From an uncultured Bacilli bacterium (lineage in GTDB: Bacteria; Bacillota_I; Bacilli_A; RF39; UBA660): 64,000 nt of DNA. Within the stretch, counting starts at the first letter, position 1, and every line of letters starts with the position of its first letter. The stretch lies in contig CAKOQQ010000005.1 in assembly GCA_934101425.1 (NCBI GenBank), positions 70,222 to 134,221 on the forward strand. The letters are read 5' to 3'. The notes beneath the pieces were generated by a model that saw nothing but the letters and a program-made list of their open reading frames with translations, searched no databases and had not been told where the DNA came from. Both the position numbers and the translations under genes were made by a program. Below, in pieces: positions 25,304-34,207 of the stretch.

Positions 25304-26141
25304 TTGCATCTTCCTCCAATAGTTCAGGACTATCAAATATTTTTTGAAGTAATTTCATTGATTTAACGAAATAATAGCCATCACCAATTCTCTCATCTAC
25401 AGCAGCTCCAAATTCTACTATATCTCTTATTTGTTCTTTACCATCAATTATTACTACTTCTTTTTTTATTTTACCTATAGTAATTAATATTGAGTTAGTT
25501 CCAAAGTCAGTTAAATGATGGTATATAGCATCACAATCAATACTACCTAAATTTGAAACTAATATTGTACTATAATAAATAGTATCATTAGTTAATGATG
25601 ATGGAAGTAAATCATGTCTATCTAAAAATTTAATTGTTTCCCATATAATAGATTTTAGAAAAGTTGGTAATTTTCCTACAAAATTTATTACATCATCAGC
25701 ATTATTTCTTTTACTATTTCTTATTTTTTGTACATTTCCTTTAACTTTTTTACTAAGTGTATTTATATTATCTTTTTCATCTACTTTAATAAGTGTAAAA
25801 AATTCTTCAGCATCATCTGTAAAACCTGTTTTTGCAACAAAAGAAATTGATACATCATTTCTTTGATAAAATTTCTTATTTATTACAAATCTATTTAATT
25901 TTTCTCTATTATATACTAATTTACCAAGTGCTGTGAAAAACGCATGGAAGTAAGTGATTCTATCTTCTTCACTTGCATTTTTATTTTTCTTTTCTACATA
26001 TTTTACTAAATTTGTTACATCAAATTTTTGATTTATATATACATCTGCATCACATCTCTTTGGCATAACATGAGGAATAAGTCCATGCATACCATCTAAA
26101 TTTGTTATTCTTTTACCATCTTTTCTATCTCTAAACGCCAT
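25275..26141 (-). CDS. 2-oxoacid dehydrogenase E2 / CAT-like acyltransferase with altered active site
   Basis: A 288-residue protein matching the catalytic domain of E2 acyltransferases/chloramphenicol acetyltransferase, without lipoyl or binding domains. SNLGSIDCDAIYHHL and the fold's closing motif are visible, but where E2 enzymes have D-H-R-x-x-D-G it reads DERIGDG: the catalytic His is Glu250. It is sandwiched between two acyl-CoA ligase genes with coupled translation, so it could transfer or bind the acyl groups they activate. Whether it is catalytic is open. Confidence 0.72.
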   Translation of the reverse strand: MAFRDRKDGKRITNLDGMHGLIPHVMPKRCDADVYINQKFDVTNLVKYVEKKNKNASEEDRITYFHAFFTALGKLVYNREKLNRFVINKKFYQRNDVSISFVAKTGFTDDAEEFFTLIKVDEKDNINTLSKKVKGNVQKIRNSKRNNADDVINFVGKLPTFLKSIIWETIKFLDRHDLLPSSLTNDTIYYSTILVSNLGSIDCDAIYHHLTDFGTNSILITIGKIKKEVVIIDGKEQIRDIVEFGAAVDERIGDGYYFVKSMKLLQKIFDSPELLEEDANEKIEETKK

Positions 26142-26149
26142 ATTATCTC

Positions 26150-27856
26150 CTACTTATTTTCATCTTCTAATGCTTTATATGATACTTTACCTATTAAAGT
26201 TTTTGGTAAAGAATCTCTATATTCATATTCATATGGAAGTGCATATTTAGCAATATTTTCTTCACAATATGCTTTAATTTCTTCTTTTAATTCATGAGTT
26301 GGTTTATAACCATCATTAAGCACAATATATGCTTTAGCTACTTGACCTTTATAAGGATGAGATACACCTATTACAGTACAAGATAAAACTGATTTATGTG
26401 ATGCAATTATTTTTTCTATTTGTGATGGATAAATATTATATCCTGATGAAACAATCATTCTTTTCAATCTTTGTTTGAAATAAATATATCCCTCACTATC
26501 CATACAACCAATATCACCTGTATGAAGCCATACTTTTCCATCATCATGTTCTCTTAATGTTTGATATGTTTCTTCTTCATTTTTTAAGTATCCAACCATA
26601 ACAGTAGGTCCTGAAATACAGATTTCTCCATCTTCCATAACATCTGCTTCTTCATGAGTTCCTATTTTTACAATTTTATATACCATATCAGGAAAAGGGA
26701 TACCGATACTTCCTTCTTTATATAAACCTCTTGGAGTTACACAACTAGCTCCAGAACATTCAGTAAGTCCATATCCTTCTCTTATTTGTGCTGTTGATCC
26801 GTGATCTCTTAGAAACTTATCAATTGCTTTTTTAGTATTGATGCTTAATGAATCTCCACCACATGCAACTGTTTTAATACAGGCTAATTCATTTTCTTTT
26901 AAATCAGTTTTAAGTAATGCTTCAAAAAGAGTTGGTACACCTACTAAAAAGTTAGGTTTATGTTTCTTTATAAGTTGTGTAAACTTTTTAGCTTGAAAAG
27001 CTGGAATAAGTACACATTTCATACCTACTGTAAGTGGTATATGAATACATACACCAAGACCTAATCCGTGGAATATTGGCATTATTGATAATGCTGTATC
27101 TCCTTCTTTACAAGGTTCACACATTATTTTACCTTGTGTAGCTAATGCTGTAAAATTATAATTAGATAAAACTATACCTTTAGGTGTACCAGTAGTACCA
27201 CCACTATAAAGGATAATAGCTGTATCAGTCATTGCTACATCTTCTTTAGTATTTAAAGTATATTCTTTTCCAGATGAAATAAATTCTTTCCATTTTTTAA
27301 TTCTAGAGTCTTTTTCTACTTTTATTTTTCTACCACTAGTTACATAATATAAGAAACTCATTACACTATTCATTTCTTCACTAGGACTAGCTAATACAAC
27401 TCTTTCTACTTTAGTTTCATCTATTATACTCATTACTTTTTCTAAACTAACATTAATTGTAAGTATTATTTTACTTTCGGCTAAATTTAAATAATATTTG
27501 ATTTCTTGTGCACTAGATAATGGATGAATCATATTACATACTGCACCTATTTTATTTACTGCATAAAACATTGTAATAGCTTCTGGAGTATTTGGCATAC
27601 AAATAGTTACAGCATCACCTTTTTTAACTCCTTCTGCTTTTAATGCACGAGCACAATTATCTATTTTCTTCATAAATTCTTCATAAGTACATAAATTATT
27701 ATAATATTCATAAGCATAATACTTAGGGAATTTCTTAGCTGTTACTTCTACATGTTCATATAATGTAAAATTAGGATAATCCAAATGTGTTGGAATTATA
27801 TCTTCTTTACTGCTTTCACTTTTACTAATTTTTTTAAATAATTTTTTTAGTTTCAC
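26150..27856 (-). CDS. AMP-forming acyl-CoA ligase (copy 3)
   Basis: A 568-residue adenylate-forming enzyme with IILYSGGTTGTPKG, GYGLTECSG, WLHTGDIGCMD, LKRMIVSSGYNIYPSQIE and TLIGKVSYKALE. It closely resembles copy 2, so the pair likely arose by duplication around the acyltransferase-like gene. Start is GTG at 27856 with AGAGGAAA upstream. It is the first gene of a run of seven same-strand genes reaching to 20.6 kb. Confidence 0.88.
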   Translation of the reverse strand: MKLKKLFKKISKSESSKEDIIPTHLDYPNFTLYEHVEVTAKKFPKYYAYEYYNNLCTYEEFMKKIDNCARALKAEGVKKGDAVTICMPNTPEAITMFYAVNKIGAVCNMIHPLSSAQEIKYYLNLAESKIILTINVSLEKVMSIIDETKVERVVLASPSEEMNSVMSFLYYVTSGRKIKVEKDSRIKKWKEFISSGKEYTLNTKEDVAMTDTAIILYSGGTTGTPKGIVLSNYNFTALATQGKIMCEPCKEGDTALSIMPIFHGLGLGVCIHIPLTVGMKCVLIPAFQAKKFTQLIKKHKPNFLVGVPTLFEALLKTDLKENELACIKTVACGGDSLSINTKKAIDKFLRDHGSTAQIREGYGLTECSGASCVTPRGLYKEGSIGIPFPDMVYKIVKIGTHEEADVMEDGEICISGPTVMVGYLKNEEETYQTLREHDDGKVWLHTGDIGCMDSEGYIYFKQRLKRMIVSSGYNIYPSQIEKIIASHKSVLSCTVIGVSHPYKGQVAKAYIVLNDGYKPTHELKEEIKAYCEENIAKYALPYEYEYRDSLPKTLIGKVSYKALEDENK

Positions 27857-27930
27857 TTTATTTCCTCTTTTCTTCTTCCATTATAATTAATAAATATTAA
27901 ATAAAATCACAAAAATTATTAAAAATTATT

Positions 27931-27970
27931 AAAAAAATGATATATACCATAAAAGATTATATCATTTTTT
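27931..27970 (-). terminator. terminator after the Nudix gene
   Basis: AAAAAATGATATA/TATATCATTTTTT arms around a loop of about 12 bases, with T on the minus strand, just past the stop at 27978. Confidence 0.65.
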
Positions 27971-27977
27971 ACTTATA

Positions 27978-28376
27978 TTAACAAACTATATTTTGTATAT
28001 CACTATAAACTTTATCCCAAAGTTCTTTTAAATTATTATGTGTAAGAATATTTCTTACTTCATCTATAGGTACCCATAAGATATCAGAAATCTCCTCATC
28101 TTGTTTTTTCATATTTTTATCATCAATAACAGTTGCTACAAAATATACTACTTCTTTTGGTATATTATTTTTTACTAAATAAGAAATAGTATATCTTTTA
28201 CTAGTATCAACTTTAACTAAAATATTTACTTCTTCTTTTGTTTCTCGAATTGCCGTTTCAACTTCTGTCTCATTTTCCATATGTCCTTTTGGAAACCCAA
28301 AATCCATAGTACTTTTTTGTTTAATTACTAATACTTTATCATCTTTAATAATAATTGTTCCACATGATTTTTCCAT
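27978..28376 (-). CDS. Nudix hydrolase (diadenosine polyphosphatase-like)
   Basis: A 132-residue Nudix protein. FPKGHMENETEVE then AIRETKEEVNI forms the Nudix helix with REx2EE; the loop before it is one residue shorter than the canonical spacing. The GFPKGH opening and small size resemble Ap4A hydrolases. It follows dacF with a 21-base gap. Substrate not determinable. Confidence 0.8.
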   Translation of the reverse strand: MEKSCGTIIIKDDKVLVIKQKSTMDFGFPKGHMENETEVETAIRETKEEVNILVKVDTSKRYTISYLVKNNIPKEVVYFVATVIDDKNMKKQDEEISDILWVPIDEVRNILTHNNLKELWDKVYSDIQNIVC

Positions 28377-28397
28377 TCTATCACCAAATATATTTTA

Positions 28398-29516
28398 TCA
28401 TAAAATAAACATATTTTTTAAATATTTTATATATAATTCAAATATATTAGCTTTCTTTACATCACTTGCTATATATATATATTCTAATCTATTACCAATA
28501 GATATATTCCCTACAATATCACCTTTATTTAAAGGTGTTTTTATTTTATTTATATTTACTTTATAATCAGTACTAACTTTTTCATTTTTCTTATGAAGAA
28601 TATTAATATCTTTTATAGATATTACATCATATTTATTTTCTTTAGCTTTTTCTATTTCAATAGTATCAAGTACTTGATTTTCTTTAACAATAGTAGTAAT
28701 CATATACTGTGCATACGCATAATCAAGCATTTCTGATACTTCTTTATTTCTAGTTTTACTATCTGGTTCTCCCATTACTACAGCTATTATTCTCATATTA
28801 TTCTTTTTAGCAGTTGCCGTTAAACAATAACCAGCTTTATTAGTAAAACCCGTTTTAAGTCCATCCACTCCATCATAAAATCTAACTAGTTTATTAGTAT
28901 TAACTAACCATATTTTTGTTTTTAAATTTTCTCTTAAATAAGTTTCGTATATAGAAGTATATTCTAATACTTTTTCATGTTTAACAAGTTCACGGGCAAT
29001 TACACTCATATCATAAGCACTAGAATAATGATTTTCACTATCTAATCCATGAGGATTTACAAAATGAGTATCTTTAAGTCCTAATTCATTTGCTTTATCA
29101 TTCATCATTTTAACAAATACAGTTTCTGTTCCAGCTATTTTTTCTGCTAACGCAACTACAGCATCATTACCTGAAGCAATAGCTACACCTTTAAATAAAT
29201 CTTCAACACTCATTTTTTCATTTGTTTCAAGTAATATTTGGCTTCCACCCATACTAGATGCATTTTCTGATATAGTAACCATTTCATCCCAATTAATAAC
29301 ATTATTTTCAATAGCTTCCATTATAAGAAGCATAGACATCATTTTAGTCATTGATGCTGGATTAAATCTTTCATGACTATTCTTTTCAAATATAATACTT
29401 CCAGTACTAGCTTCTAACATAATAGCGCTTTTACTATTTTCAGCTAGTTCTATGTTATTACCAAGTACTTTAAATGGTATTAATACTAATATAAGTAATA
29501 CTATTATTTTCTTCAC
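28398..29516 (-). CDS. D-alanyl-D-alanine carboxypeptidase (penicillin-binding protein 5/6 type)
   Basis: A 372-residue serine peptidase. Signal sequence at 1-19; catalytic SxxK is Ser55-Lys58 in PASMTKMM, the second motif SGN lies at 115-117 and KTG near 216 in GLKTGFTNKAGY. A C-terminal beta domain and a hydrophobic amphipathic tail follow, as in DacA/DacF anchored to the membrane. It trims terminal D-Ala from peptidoglycan stem peptides. GTG start with AGGTGAT upstream. Divergent from three VanY-type genes of the same broad activity. DacF or DacA cannot be told apart. Confidence 0.93.
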   Translation of the reverse strand: MKKIIVLLILVLIPFKVLGNNIELAENSKSAIMLEASTGSIIFEKNSHERFNPASMTKMMSMLLIMEAIENNVINWDEMVTISENASSMGGSQILLETNEKMSVEDLFKGVAIASGNDAVVALAEKIAGTETVFVKMMNDKANELGLKDTHFVNPHGLDSENHYSSAYDMSVIARELVKHEKVLEYTSIYETYLRENLKTKIWLVNTNKLVRFYDGVDGLKTGFTNKAGYCLTATAKKNNMRIIAVVMGEPDSKTRNKEVSEMLDYAYAQYMITTIVKENQVLDTIEIEKAKENKYDVISIKDINILHKKNEKVSTDYKVNINKIKTPLNKGDIVGNISIGNRLEYIYIASDVKKANIFELYIKYLKNMFIL

Positions 29517-29540
29517 ATTATCACCTACTAAAAAAATATG

Positions 29541-29596
29541 ATTATTATTTTTAAATATGCAGATTTTGTCAAATTATTTTATTTAAAAATAATAAT
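29541..29596. repeat. 16-bp inverted repeat in the divergent carboxypeptidase promoter region
   Basis: ATTATTATTTTTAAAT at 29541-29556 is repeated inverted and perfect at 29581-29596, with a 24-base spacer. It lies between the divergent dacF-type and VanY-type genes; a TATAAT at 29605-29610 follows for the plus-strand gene. It could be a regulator site or a stem-loop; the low complexity makes chance possible. Confidence 0.4.
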
Positions 29597-29626
29597 ATTT
29601 GATGTATAATATACTTAGGTGATAAT

Positions 29627-30571
29627 ATGAATTATAATAAAAGAAGAAATATTATTTTAATAGCAATTATACTTGCTATTATAGCAGTTTTATTAGTAGT
29701 TATTTTAACAGTTAAAAAACTAACTAGTAAAGAATATAAACTCGGTAAATTAGGTTATACATTTGATGAAATAAATATAATACTAAATAGTGATAAAATA
29801 ACATTTGATGAAGTTATGAATATGGAATATGATAATAATTTACCTAAAATTATTGAGGAAAAATATTTTATTAAAGATAACTTAAAAGATTATTTAGAAT
29901 TTATGAAAACAGATGTTAAAGTAGACGGGCTAGATGAAGTTACTAGTAAAGATATTGTAGCAATGGTAAATGTTAGAAGTAATAAAAAATTCTATACTGA
30001 CACTATTAAAACAGATACTAGTAAAGGAGTATTAATGCTCGTAAATAAATTTAATTATCTAGATAAAGAATACAAACCTGAAGATTTAGTTACTATGGCA
30101 CTTGAATTTGCATATCAAGATAAACAAGTTAGTAATGAAGCATATTTATCATTTAAAAGTCTAGTTAGAGATGCTAAAAAGGAAAATCTTACTATAATTG
30201 CTAATTCATCATATAGAAGTTATGAAGATCAAGAATATGTATATAATCAAAAGAAAGGTAGTTTAGGAACTGAAAAAGCAGATTTAATTGCTATTCATCC
30301 AGGATACTCTGAACATCAAACTGGTCTTGCAATAGATGTTAGTACTCCAGGAGCTAATACTACTACATTTGATACTACTGATGAATTTAAATGGTTAGAA
30401 AATAATGCCCACAAGTATGGATTTATATTAAGATATCCTAAAGGTAAACAATATTTAACTGGTATCGCGTATGAATCATGGCATTATAGATATGTTGGAA
30501 TTGATGCTGCAACTAAAATACATGATGAAGGTATAACATTCGATGAATATTATGAATTTTATTTGAGGTGA
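29627..30571 (+). CDS. VanY-like D,D-carboxypeptidase (M15B), membrane-anchored, copy 1
   Basis: A 314-residue protein with one N-terminal membrane helix (about 8-28), a helical spacer of repeats like 'YDNNLPKIIEEKYF', and a C-terminal VanY domain. The zinc motif SxHxxGxAxD is in SEHQTGLAID and the third ligand in ESWHYRYVG. It should remove the terminal D-Ala from wall peptides outside the cell. First of three adjacent paralogues, four bases before copy 2. Confidence 0.9.
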   Translation: MNYNKRRNIILIAIILAIIAVLLVVILTVKKLTSKEYKLGKLGYTFDEINIILNSDKITFDEVMNMEYDNNLPKIIEEKYFIKDNLKDYLEFMKTDVKVDGLDEVTSKDIVAMVNVRSNKKFYTDTIKTDTSKGVLMLVNKFNYLDKEYKPEDLVTMALEFAYQDKQVSNEAYLSFKSLVRDAKKENLTIIANSSYRSYEDQEYVYNQKKGSLGTEKADLIAIHPGYSEHQTGLAIDVSTPGANTTTFDTTDEFKWLENNAHKYGFILRYPKGKQYLTGIAYESWHYRYVGIDAATKIHDEGITFDEYYEFYLR

Positions 30572-30575
30572 TAAT

Positions 30576-31715
30576 ATGAAAAAATATTTAATATTAATTG
30601 TTACTCTACTTCTTATTACCGGTTGTGCTGATAAGTTAGAAGAAAAAGGATTTAGTAAAGATGAAAGAACTTATATTAAAGAAAATTTAAATGATGATGA
30701 AATAAATAAATTATTAGAACTTGATTATGACAAGAACACTATAAATATTTTAAAAGAAGATAATTATAATATTGATAATATTAGTAAATATTTAAATTAT
30801 ATAAATACATATAATCTAGAAGTTAAAGATGCTATAAATTACATCAATAATGATATTGATTATGAAGTAGTTAAAAGTATGATAGAATTAGAAGATTTTA
30901 ATAAAGATAAACTAATGGATTACTATAACATTAAAAAAGATCATTCACTTAGTGATGAATTAGTATTATATATAGTAAATAACAATATAGAATACTCTAG
31001 CGATATAGAAAATTATGCTAAAGAAAAATATTTTAAATTAGATAACTTAAAAAGATATTTAGGTTATAATAAAGGTAATAATTCATACGCTAATGTAATT
31101 AAATTAGTAAACTCTAATAGAGATAAAACTTTTTATACTGATTCTGTTAAAACAGATTTATCTAAAGGTTATTTAGTTATAGTAAATAAATATTATTCAT
31201 TAGATAAAAATTATGTACCATCTAATTTAGTACAACTTACAAGTTCTTATACAGACAATGGATGTAGACTAGAAAGAAAAACTTATGAACAATTTAAAAC
31301 ACTTGTAGATGATGCTAAAAAAGATGGATTATATATTAAATGTCGTAGTGGATATCGTTCATATAATGACCAAAATTATATATATAATAGTTATAGAAAT
31401 GCCCATGGTCAAGTATGGGCTGATAAATATTCAGCTAAACCGGGATTTTCTGAACATCAAACTGGTCTTGCGATAGATGTTATGGCATCTGGTATAAATA
31501 ATTATGGACAATTCTATGGAACAAAGGAATATACTTGGATGGTAAAAAATGCATATAAATATGGTTTTATATTAAGATATTTAAAAAGTGAAGAAAATAT
31601 AACTGGTTATAGTTATGAATCATGGCATTTTAGATATGTTGGAGTTGAAGCTGCTACTAAAATCAAAAATGAAAATCTTACATATGAAGAATATTATGAA
31701 TATTACGTAAAATAG
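30576..31715 (+). CDS. VanY-like D,D-carboxypeptidase lipoprotein, copy 2
   Basis: A 379-residue protein with a lipoprotein signal ending in LLLITGC (lipidated Cys near residue 17). A long helical repeat region (residues 25-180) precedes the VanY domain with SEHQTGLAIDV and YESWHFRYVG. It keeps the motif IVNKYYSLDKNYVP that links the spacer to the catalytic part, as in copy 1. Same operon as copy 1. Confidence 0.9.
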   Translation: MKKYLILIVTLLLITGCADKLEEKGFSKDERTYIKENLNDDEINKLLELDYDKNTINILKEDNYNIDNISKYLNYINTYNLEVKDAINYINNDIDYEVVKSMIELEDFNKDKLMDYYNIKKDHSLSDELVLYIVNNNIEYSSDIENYAKEKYFKLDNLKRYLGYNKGNNSYANVIKLVNSNRDKTFYTDSVKTDLSKGYLVIVNKYYSLDKNYVPSNLVQLTSSYTDNGCRLERKTYEQFKTLVDDAKKDGLYIKCRSGYRSYNDQNYIYNSYRNAHGQVWADKYSAKPGFSEHQTGLAIDVMASGINNYGQFYGTKEYTWMVKNAYKYGFILRYLKSEENITGYSYESWHFRYVGVEAATKIKNENLTYEEYYEYYVK

Positions 31716-31736
31716 GTTTTAAACCTATTTTTTTAT
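31712..31736 (+). terminator. terminator between VanY copies 2 and 3
   Basis: AAATAGGTTT/AAACCTATTT stem directly at the stop of copy 2, followed by a T run. TATAAT at 31742-31747 then provides a possible -10 box for copy 3. Confidence 0.75.
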
Positions 31737-31761
31737 TTGCATATAATATAGTGGTGATTAA

Positions 31762-32379
31762 ATGAATAATATTAAAAATCTCAGCTATATTATTATAATA
31801 GTTTTTATATTATTATTTTTTATAGATGAAGATGATAATAAAATAGATGTATTACTTGTAAATAAAGAAAATGGATTAGAAACTCATTATAAGCCAAATG
31901 ATTTGGAAGAAATTAATACTAAATATGCATATAAAGGTAAATATTTAAGGAGTGAAGCTAAAACGTCTTTTGAAAGATTGGCACATGATGCTAGTTTAAT
32001 TGGATATAACATTATTGCTGTATCAGCTTATAGAGATTATGAATATCAAAATAAATTGTATAATGATTATGTAGCAAATTATGGGGTTGATTATGCAAAT
32101 AATTGTTCTGCTAAACCTGGATACTCTGAACATCAAACTGGTCTTGCGGTTGATGTAATGGGATCTAATAATGACTATAATAAATTTGAATATACTAAAG
32201 AATTTGAATGGATGAAAAGTAATGCCCATCTTTATGGATTTATATTAAGATATCCTAAAGGTAAAGAACATATAACAGGATATAAATATGAGCCATGGCA
32301 TTATAGATATGTTGGAGATATTGCAAGTACTATATATAATAGAAATATTACTTTAGAAGAATATAAAAAAAGCGATTAA
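31762..32379 (+). CDS. VanY-like D,D-carboxypeptidase, copy 3 (short)
   Basis: A 205-residue version with an N-terminal membrane helix (residues 8-22) and nothing of the long spacer seen in copies 1 and 2. The zinc motif SEHQTGLAVDV and EPWHYRYVG are intact. GGTGATTAA precedes the ATG. It lies behind its own weak promoter and ends in a bidirectional terminator shared with the opposing Nudix gene. Confidence 0.88.
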   Translation: MNNIKNLSYIIIIVFILLFFIDEDDNKIDVLLVNKENGLETHYKPNDLEEINTKYAYKGKYLRSEAKTSFERLAHDASLIGYNIIAVSAYRDYEYQNKLYNDYVANYGVDYANNCSAKPGYSEHQTGLAVDVMGSNNDYNKFEYTKEFEWMKSNAHLYGFILRYPKGKEHITGYKYEPWHYRYVGDIASTIYNRNITLEEYKKSD

Positions 32380-32398
32380 ACACATTTATCGCTTTTTA
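32364..32398. terminator. bidirectional terminator
   Basis: AAAAAAGCGAT/ATCGCTTTTT stem between the convergent VanY copy 3 and Nudix genes; it overlaps both stop codons. Confidence 0.85.
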
Positions 32399-32894
32399 AA
32401 TACTCTTTAATAGCTTCTATAGTATCTATTACAACAGCTCTTCTAGTACTAGATGCTATGCTACCTTCTAACTCTTCTATTAGTTTATCTTTTTTTATAA
32501 ATCTTAATTCAAAATTACCCTTTTTTTCATCATCAGTTAAGTTTATTAAATCTAAGTTAGGCTTTTCATCAGTTAATATTCTAAAATATTTTATAACTGA
32601 TTTTGTATTAACTCCTTTTTCTTTGTAATCTTTATTATAATAAGTAATAACTAAAAATGGTGTTCTATCTATAAGGGGTATATCAATTCCCACTTCTTCT
32701 TTTATTTCTCTTTTTATACACATAGAATATGTTTCATTATCTTCTAAGTGTCCACCAGGTAACTGATAATTGTAATCTGAAAACGCTAATAAAATTTCAC
32801 CATTAGAGTTTTCAATAACTCCTTTTGCTCTACCTACATAATTATTTATATCTTCATCAGTTAAATAATCATAATTATATATTATCTCCTTCAT
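32376..32894 (-). CDS. Nudix hydrolase
   Basis: About 172 residues. The Nudix box is complete: GGHLEDNETYSMCIKREIKEEVGI in positions near 47-70 (key residues Gly, Glu, Arg-Glu, Glu-Glu). The N-terminal ten residues and a longer C-terminal helix are extra. ATG at 32894 has GAGG upstream and overlaps the ASCH gene; an upstream TTG is possible. Last gene in a four-gene operon (33.6-34.1 kb to here). Substrate unknown. Confidence 0.85.
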   Translation of the reverse strand: MKEIIYNYDYLTDEDINNYVGRAKGVIENSNGEILLAFSDYNYQLPGGHLEDNETYSMCIKREIKEEVGIDIPLIDRTPFLVITYYNKDYKEKGVNTKSVIKYFRILTDEKPNLDLINLTDDEKKGNFELRFIKKDKLIEELEGSIASSTRRAVVIDTIEAIKEYLKSDKCV

Positions 32895-33219
32895 ATAATT
32901 CAACCTCTATTCCTACTACTCCATATTTTTCTATAAGTTCTTTACTATAATACTTATACATATCACGATAATCACTTATTTCATTAGACTTATAACCTAA
33001 TGAAATCTTATCAAAATCATTATATAATTCTTTAAATGAAGAATATATATGCATATATATAACTTTTACTTTAATTTCTTCATTATTACTTCTATTTACA
33101 AATGTAATAATATCCCCTGTGTGGACATTTCTTCTTTTTTCATCATAAAGTCTTAATTCAACTTTCTTAGTTCCCTCTTTTATTAAGTTAAATGCTTTAT
33201 TATCTAATCTCATTATCAT
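32875..33219 (-). CDS. ASCH domain protein
   Basis: A 114-residue protein with the ASCH pattern: LIKEGTKKVELRLYDEKRR near residues 13-31, then GDIITFVNR and a beta-rich C-terminus ending GIEVELY. ASCH domains are PUA-related RNA- or nucleotide-binding folds; some bacterial ones are amidohydrolases acting on modified cytidine. Overlaps the genes on both sides, so translation is coupled through the operon. Confidence 0.8.
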   Translation of the reverse strand: MIMRLDNKAFNLIKEGTKKVELRLYDEKRRNVHTGDIITFVNRSNNEEIKVKVIYMHIYSSFKELYNDFDKISLGYKSNEISDYRDMYKYYSKELIEKYGVVGIEVELYEGDNI

Positions 33220-33577
33220 ATCTTACCTCATATATATTTATAACACTTAAATTAAGAGCTTCATCACTTTTATCATACATGACATTATCAATAACAGTTA
33301 CCATATGATAAAAATCATCTTTAAAACAAAATATTATATATGTGCCTTTTAAGTCTAAATCTTTTACTAACATATTTTGATAATGATCTAATTTAGTACC
33401 ATTATTATTTAATATGAAACGCTCAAATACTTCTACTTCTCTATAATCATCATATGATAATTCTTCACTAATTTGTATTAGTTCATCCTCTATTATAGTA
33501 GCATCTTTATTATAAGCTTTAGTTAAACTTCTTAATATACATCCTTTTTTATCTATATCATAATATTCATATTTCAT
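33200..33577 (-). CDS. papain-like cysteine-peptidase-like small protein
   Basis: A 125-residue protein. GCILRSLTKAYNKDATIIEDEL near the N-terminus and FYHMVTVIDNVMYDKSDEAL near the C-terminus mirror a family of small papain-like proteins with a Cys-Arg-x-Leu start and a His-Met-Val-x-Val-x-Asp end, so Cys13 and the His near residue 91 are a plausible catalytic pair. I know no exact function. It lies one base after the C39-like gene. The fold call is by motif only. Confidence 0.5.
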   Translation of the reverse strand: MKYEYYDIDKKGCILRSLTKAYNKDATIIEDELIQISEELSYDDYREVEVFERFILNNNGTKLDHYQNMLVKDLDLKGTYIIFCFKDDFYHMVTVIDNVMYDKSDEALNLSVINIYEVRYDNEIR

Positions 33578-33578
33578 A

Positions 33579-34151
33579 CTATCTCCTATTTATAAGTACA
33601 CATTCTCTTTTATCTACATCACCCATAGAAAAGTCATCCTTAGTACTAAAAACTCTATTTATAGTTACTTTTCTATTATAAGTAAACGGTTTATTTAAAA
33701 CTATTTTTATATCTTTATCCTTTTTATAATAATCTTTATCTAAATAATAGGGATCAAATATATAAAAATATTTTTTATCTCTTTTAGTTATAATTACATA
33801 ATGTTCATTCTCTTGATTGCATCTTAAAAATACACATCCATTATTATCTAAACAATTAAATAATTCATATTTAGTAATATCAGAGCCTTCTAGTCTTCTA
33901 CATATTACATGAAAATCTTTAGTGGTTGAGTAATTAGTAATCCATCTAGTTAACATAGCGATACTTTCCCTACTAGTTCCACCCGCTCCTATATTACCAA
34001 ATTCATCATAACAATCTAGTGTATATTCATGTATTGCTTTAACTAATTCCGCTGGTATTTCTTCTCTTTCAAATAAATAACTAAATGCATTTAATAATGA
34101 TACAGTTCCACAATCAAATTCTGTAACTTGAAATCTTAATGGTATTTTCAT
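33579..34151 (-). CDS. C39-like cysteine peptidase
   Basis: A 190-residue cytosolic protein without signal peptide. RFQVTEFDCGTVSLLNAF gives the oxyanion Gln and catalytic Cys of the C39-like fold, and ENEHYVIITKRDKKYFYIFDPYY the His and Asp. The domain is free-standing, not attached to an ABC transporter as in the bacteriocin exporter at 46.9 kb. First gene of an operon with a papain-like protein, an ASCH protein and a Nudix hydrolase, an unusual set. Substrate unknown. Confidence 0.7.
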   Translation of the reverse strand: MKIPLRFQVTEFDCGTVSLLNAFSYLFEREEIPAELVKAIHEYTLDCYDEFGNIGAGGTSRESIAMLTRWITNYSTTKDFHVICRRLEGSDITKYELFNCLDNNGCVFLRCNQENEHYVIITKRDKKYFYIFDPYYLDKDYYKKDKDIKIVLNKPFTYNRKVTINRVFSTKDDFSMGDVDKRECVLINRR

Positions 34152-34182
34152 ATTATCCCTCTTTTAAATTATATCATAATCA

Positions 34183-34207
34183 CAAAAAAAGAAGAAGAAT
34201 CTTCTTA
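34183..34207 (-). terminator. terminator after the cotD-like gene
   Basis: A small AGAAGA/TCTTCT stem followed by seven T on the minus strand, directly at the stop of the cotD-like gene. Confidence 0.6.

Noticed and set aside
29627..32379. A vancomycin-resistance cluster
   Set aside because: Only VanY-type genes are present; no D-Ala-D-Lac ligase, dehydrogenase or VanX and no adjacent VanRS pair.
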